Both the position numbers and the translations under genes were made by a program. Source: an uncultured Clostridium sp. (GTDB lineage: Bacteria; Bacillota; Clostridia; Lachnospirales; Lachnospiraceae). Taken from it: a DNA stretch of 32,087 nt. A model generated the notes under the pieces. It did no database searches. It was not told the origin of the DNA and worked only from the letters and a program-made list of their open reading frames with translations. The stretch is from NCBI GenBank assembly GCA_900551135.1, contig URUX01000006.1:1-32087 (forward strand). Reading direction: 5' to 3'. Positions 30,613 to 32,087 of the stretch are shown here, one piece after another; the stretch's first letter is position 1; each line of letters begins with the position of its first letter.

Positions 30613-32087
30613 TTATCTGTCGCTGCCAAATCCCAATTCTGCATCTACTGCTTTTCTTACAGCCGTTACTTTTAAACCATAAATAACCTGAACATTATTT
30701 CCCTTTTTCACAACTGCATTTGCCCCTGTGTCCTGCTTTAATACGTTTTCATCCACCAAATCCGGATTTTCCAGAATTAATCTGAGACGGGTATAGCAAT
30801 TGTCTACTTTTTTAATATTGTCAGGACCTCCCAAAGCCTTCACAATTACAGCGGCATCAACATCACCTGCATCTTTTTTCTGCTTTTCAGAGGCAACTTT
30901 CTCTTTATACTCTGCCTTTGTATGCAGTTTCATCTCCATTCCCTCTGTCTCACGTCCCAGGGTCTTGAGATTTAACTTGCTGATAAGGATTCTGAACACT
31001 ACATAATAAATTACAAAGAACATCAAACCTACTGCAATGTACATAGGCCAGCCTGTTTTTTCGATTCCCAGCGGAACATTGTACAGAAGAAAATCAATAA
31101 ATCCGTTTGGTCCAATCGCCCGCACTCCAAAAAGATTTAAAACAACCATGCTGAGACCGCTTAACATAGCATGAATCACAAAAAGAATCGGAGCTACAAA
31201 CATAAAGGAAAACTCAATTGGCTCTGTAACGCCTGCTACAAAAGAAGTTACCGCAGCCGGAATCAAAATTGCTTTGATTTTTTTCTTATTTTCAGGGCGC
31301 GCAGTATGATACATAGCCAGACATGCACCAATCAAGCCAAACATCTTGGAAATACCTCTCGCATCCCAAATAACGGAAGCAGATAACTGTGCAATCGACG
31401 GATCTGCCATTTCTGCATAATAAATATTTCTGGAACCTTCCAGCAACTGTCCTCCAATGGTTTCTGCACCGCCTAAAGAAGTATATAAAAATGGGGTGTA
31501 CACCAAATGGTGAAGTCCTGTAGGTATCAAAAGCCGCTCTAATGCACCATAGACAAACAATCCAAAATTTCCAGCCCGATTAATAAATCCGCCCAGGGCT
31601 GAGATTCCCATCTGTACAAATGGCCATACATAAGTCAAAACAACTGCCAGAATTACCACTATAGGAATCAGCACGATAAAGGAAAATCTGGTTCCGCCGT
31701 AAATCTGGAAGGCATTGTTAAATTCTTTTTCGCTAAAACGGTTGTGCACCATAGCAGTCACAATGCCCAGAATAATTCCCAGGAATACTCCCATATCCAG
31801 AATCTGCACTCCTAAAATCAGCGCCTGTCCCGTTCCTCTTAAAGACTCTCCAGTATAAAGGATTCCAGTAAGTCCCATAAATTTATTCATGGCATTAATA
31901 AATACCAGAAATCCTAAAAGAGCAGTAAAACCGGCTTCTGCTTTTTTCTTGTTTGCCAGACCTACTGCCAGACCCACACAGAAAATCAATCCCAGGTTAT
32001 TTAAAATTGCTACCAGAGAACCGGACAGCAGGGTACCAAAACCTGTCGTAACCGGATTATTTAAAAATGGCAATAATTCTAAAAGCC
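30613..32087 (-). CDS. Alpha-glucoside PTS transporter EIICB, 5' end cut by window edge
   Basis: 491 codons are visible and the frame runs on past base 32087, so the true start is outside; the first in-window start-like codon (TTG at 32073) is not the start. The membrane EIIC domain of the glucose/maltose (Glc) family covers most of the visible part, with GLHHLVYTPF and FVAGVTEPIEFSFMFVAP as signatures. A linker rich in Lys/Glu (about 400-420 of the visible part) leads to EIIB with phospho-Cys in KKVDNCYTRLRL. It imports and phosphorylates an alpha-glucoside such as maltose, feeding the GH4 enzyme. No EIIA is visible here. The closest named relatives are GlvC and AglA. Confidence 0.92.
   Translation of the reverse strand, partial: LLELLPFLNNPVTTGFGTLLSGSLVAILNNLGLIFCVGLAVGLANKKKAEAGFTALLGFLVFINAMNKFMGLTGILYTGESLRGTGQALILGVQILDMGVFLGIILGIVTAMVHNRFSEKEFNNAFQIYGGTRFSFIVLIPIVVILAVVLTYVWPFVQMGISALGGFINRAGNFGLFVYGALERLLIPTGLHHLVYTPFLYTSLGGAETIGGQLLEGSRNIYYAEMADPSIAQLSASVIWDARGISKMFGLIGACLAMYHTARPENKKKIKAILIPAAVTSFVAGVTEPIEFSFMFVAPILFVIHAMLSGLSMVVLNLFGVRAIGPNGFIDFLLYNVPLGIEKTGWPMYIAVGLMFFVIYYVVFRILISKLNLKTLGRETEGMEMKLHTKAEYKEKVASEKQKKDAGDVDAAVIVKALGGPDNIKKVDNCYTRLRLILENPDLVDENVLKQDTGANAVVKKGNNVQVIYGLKVTAVRKAVDAELGFGSDR

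Noticed and set aside
32071..32073. TTG at 32073 as the start of the PTS gene
   Set aside because: The frame stays open to the window edge, and the visible N-terminus lacks the first EIIC helix that relatives have.

Overview
The window looks like a chromosomal segment of a Clostridium cluster XIVa / Lachnospiraceae-type Firmicute. This is inferred from strong AGGAGG-type ribosome binding sites, TTGACA/TATAAT promoters, gene content (SpoVB-like flippase, KtrAB, MocR, RpiR, IscS/IscU/MnmA, clostridial GlnRS) and many intrinsic terminators. No species call can be made from the sequence alone. Most genes are on the minus strand. I see no CRISPR array, rRNA or prophage.

Layout. 1-2844: minus operon ktrB-ktrA (potassium uptake) followed by a CobW/COG0523 metallochaperone GTPase cut by the left edge. 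2884-4947: a HAD phosphatase and a divergent MFS transporter. 4972-8892: a fructose unit (rpiR-type regulator, fruK, fruA) with four copies of a 13-bp inverted repeat that is probably the regulator's operator. 8968-10850: an MgtE magnesium transporter behind a 345-nt leader with its own small ORF and a terminator-like hairpin. 10935-12535: an NhaP-type antiporter broken by a frameshift lying exactly in a 16-bp near-perfect palindrome. 12536-13215: a graveyard of gene and insertion-sequence fragments ending at tRNA-Ser(CGA). 13292-19138: iscS-iscU-mnmA-amidase-acyltransferase, the Fe-S/tRNA-thiolation genes sharing a transcription unit with two envelope genes. 19232-20788: SpoVB-like flippase. 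20840-21528: an HPr-like protein without the phosphorylatable His, behind a structure-rich gap. 21562-25494: Nudix hydrolase, MocR regulator and glnS. 25519-27027: a MATE efflux pump whose leader contains a small ORF overlapping an intrinsic terminator. 27215-29122: a collapsed ABC sugar-binding protein / heparinase-like locus. 29261-32087: 6-phospho-alpha-glucosidase and its PTS transporter, cut by the right edge.

The themes are ion homeostasis (K+, Mg2+, Na+/K+ antiport, metal chaperone), PTS sugar use (fructose, alpha-glucosides) and sulfur/Fe-S assembly. The most interesting signals are regulatory. Two transporters of unrelated function (MgtE and MATE) each have a consensus promoter, a long leader, a translated-looking small ORF and a terminator-like hairpin, the layout expected of translation-sensing attenuators. 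Two loci show visible decay, the antiporter by a template-switch-like frameshift and the binding-protein/heparinase locus by internal deletions.
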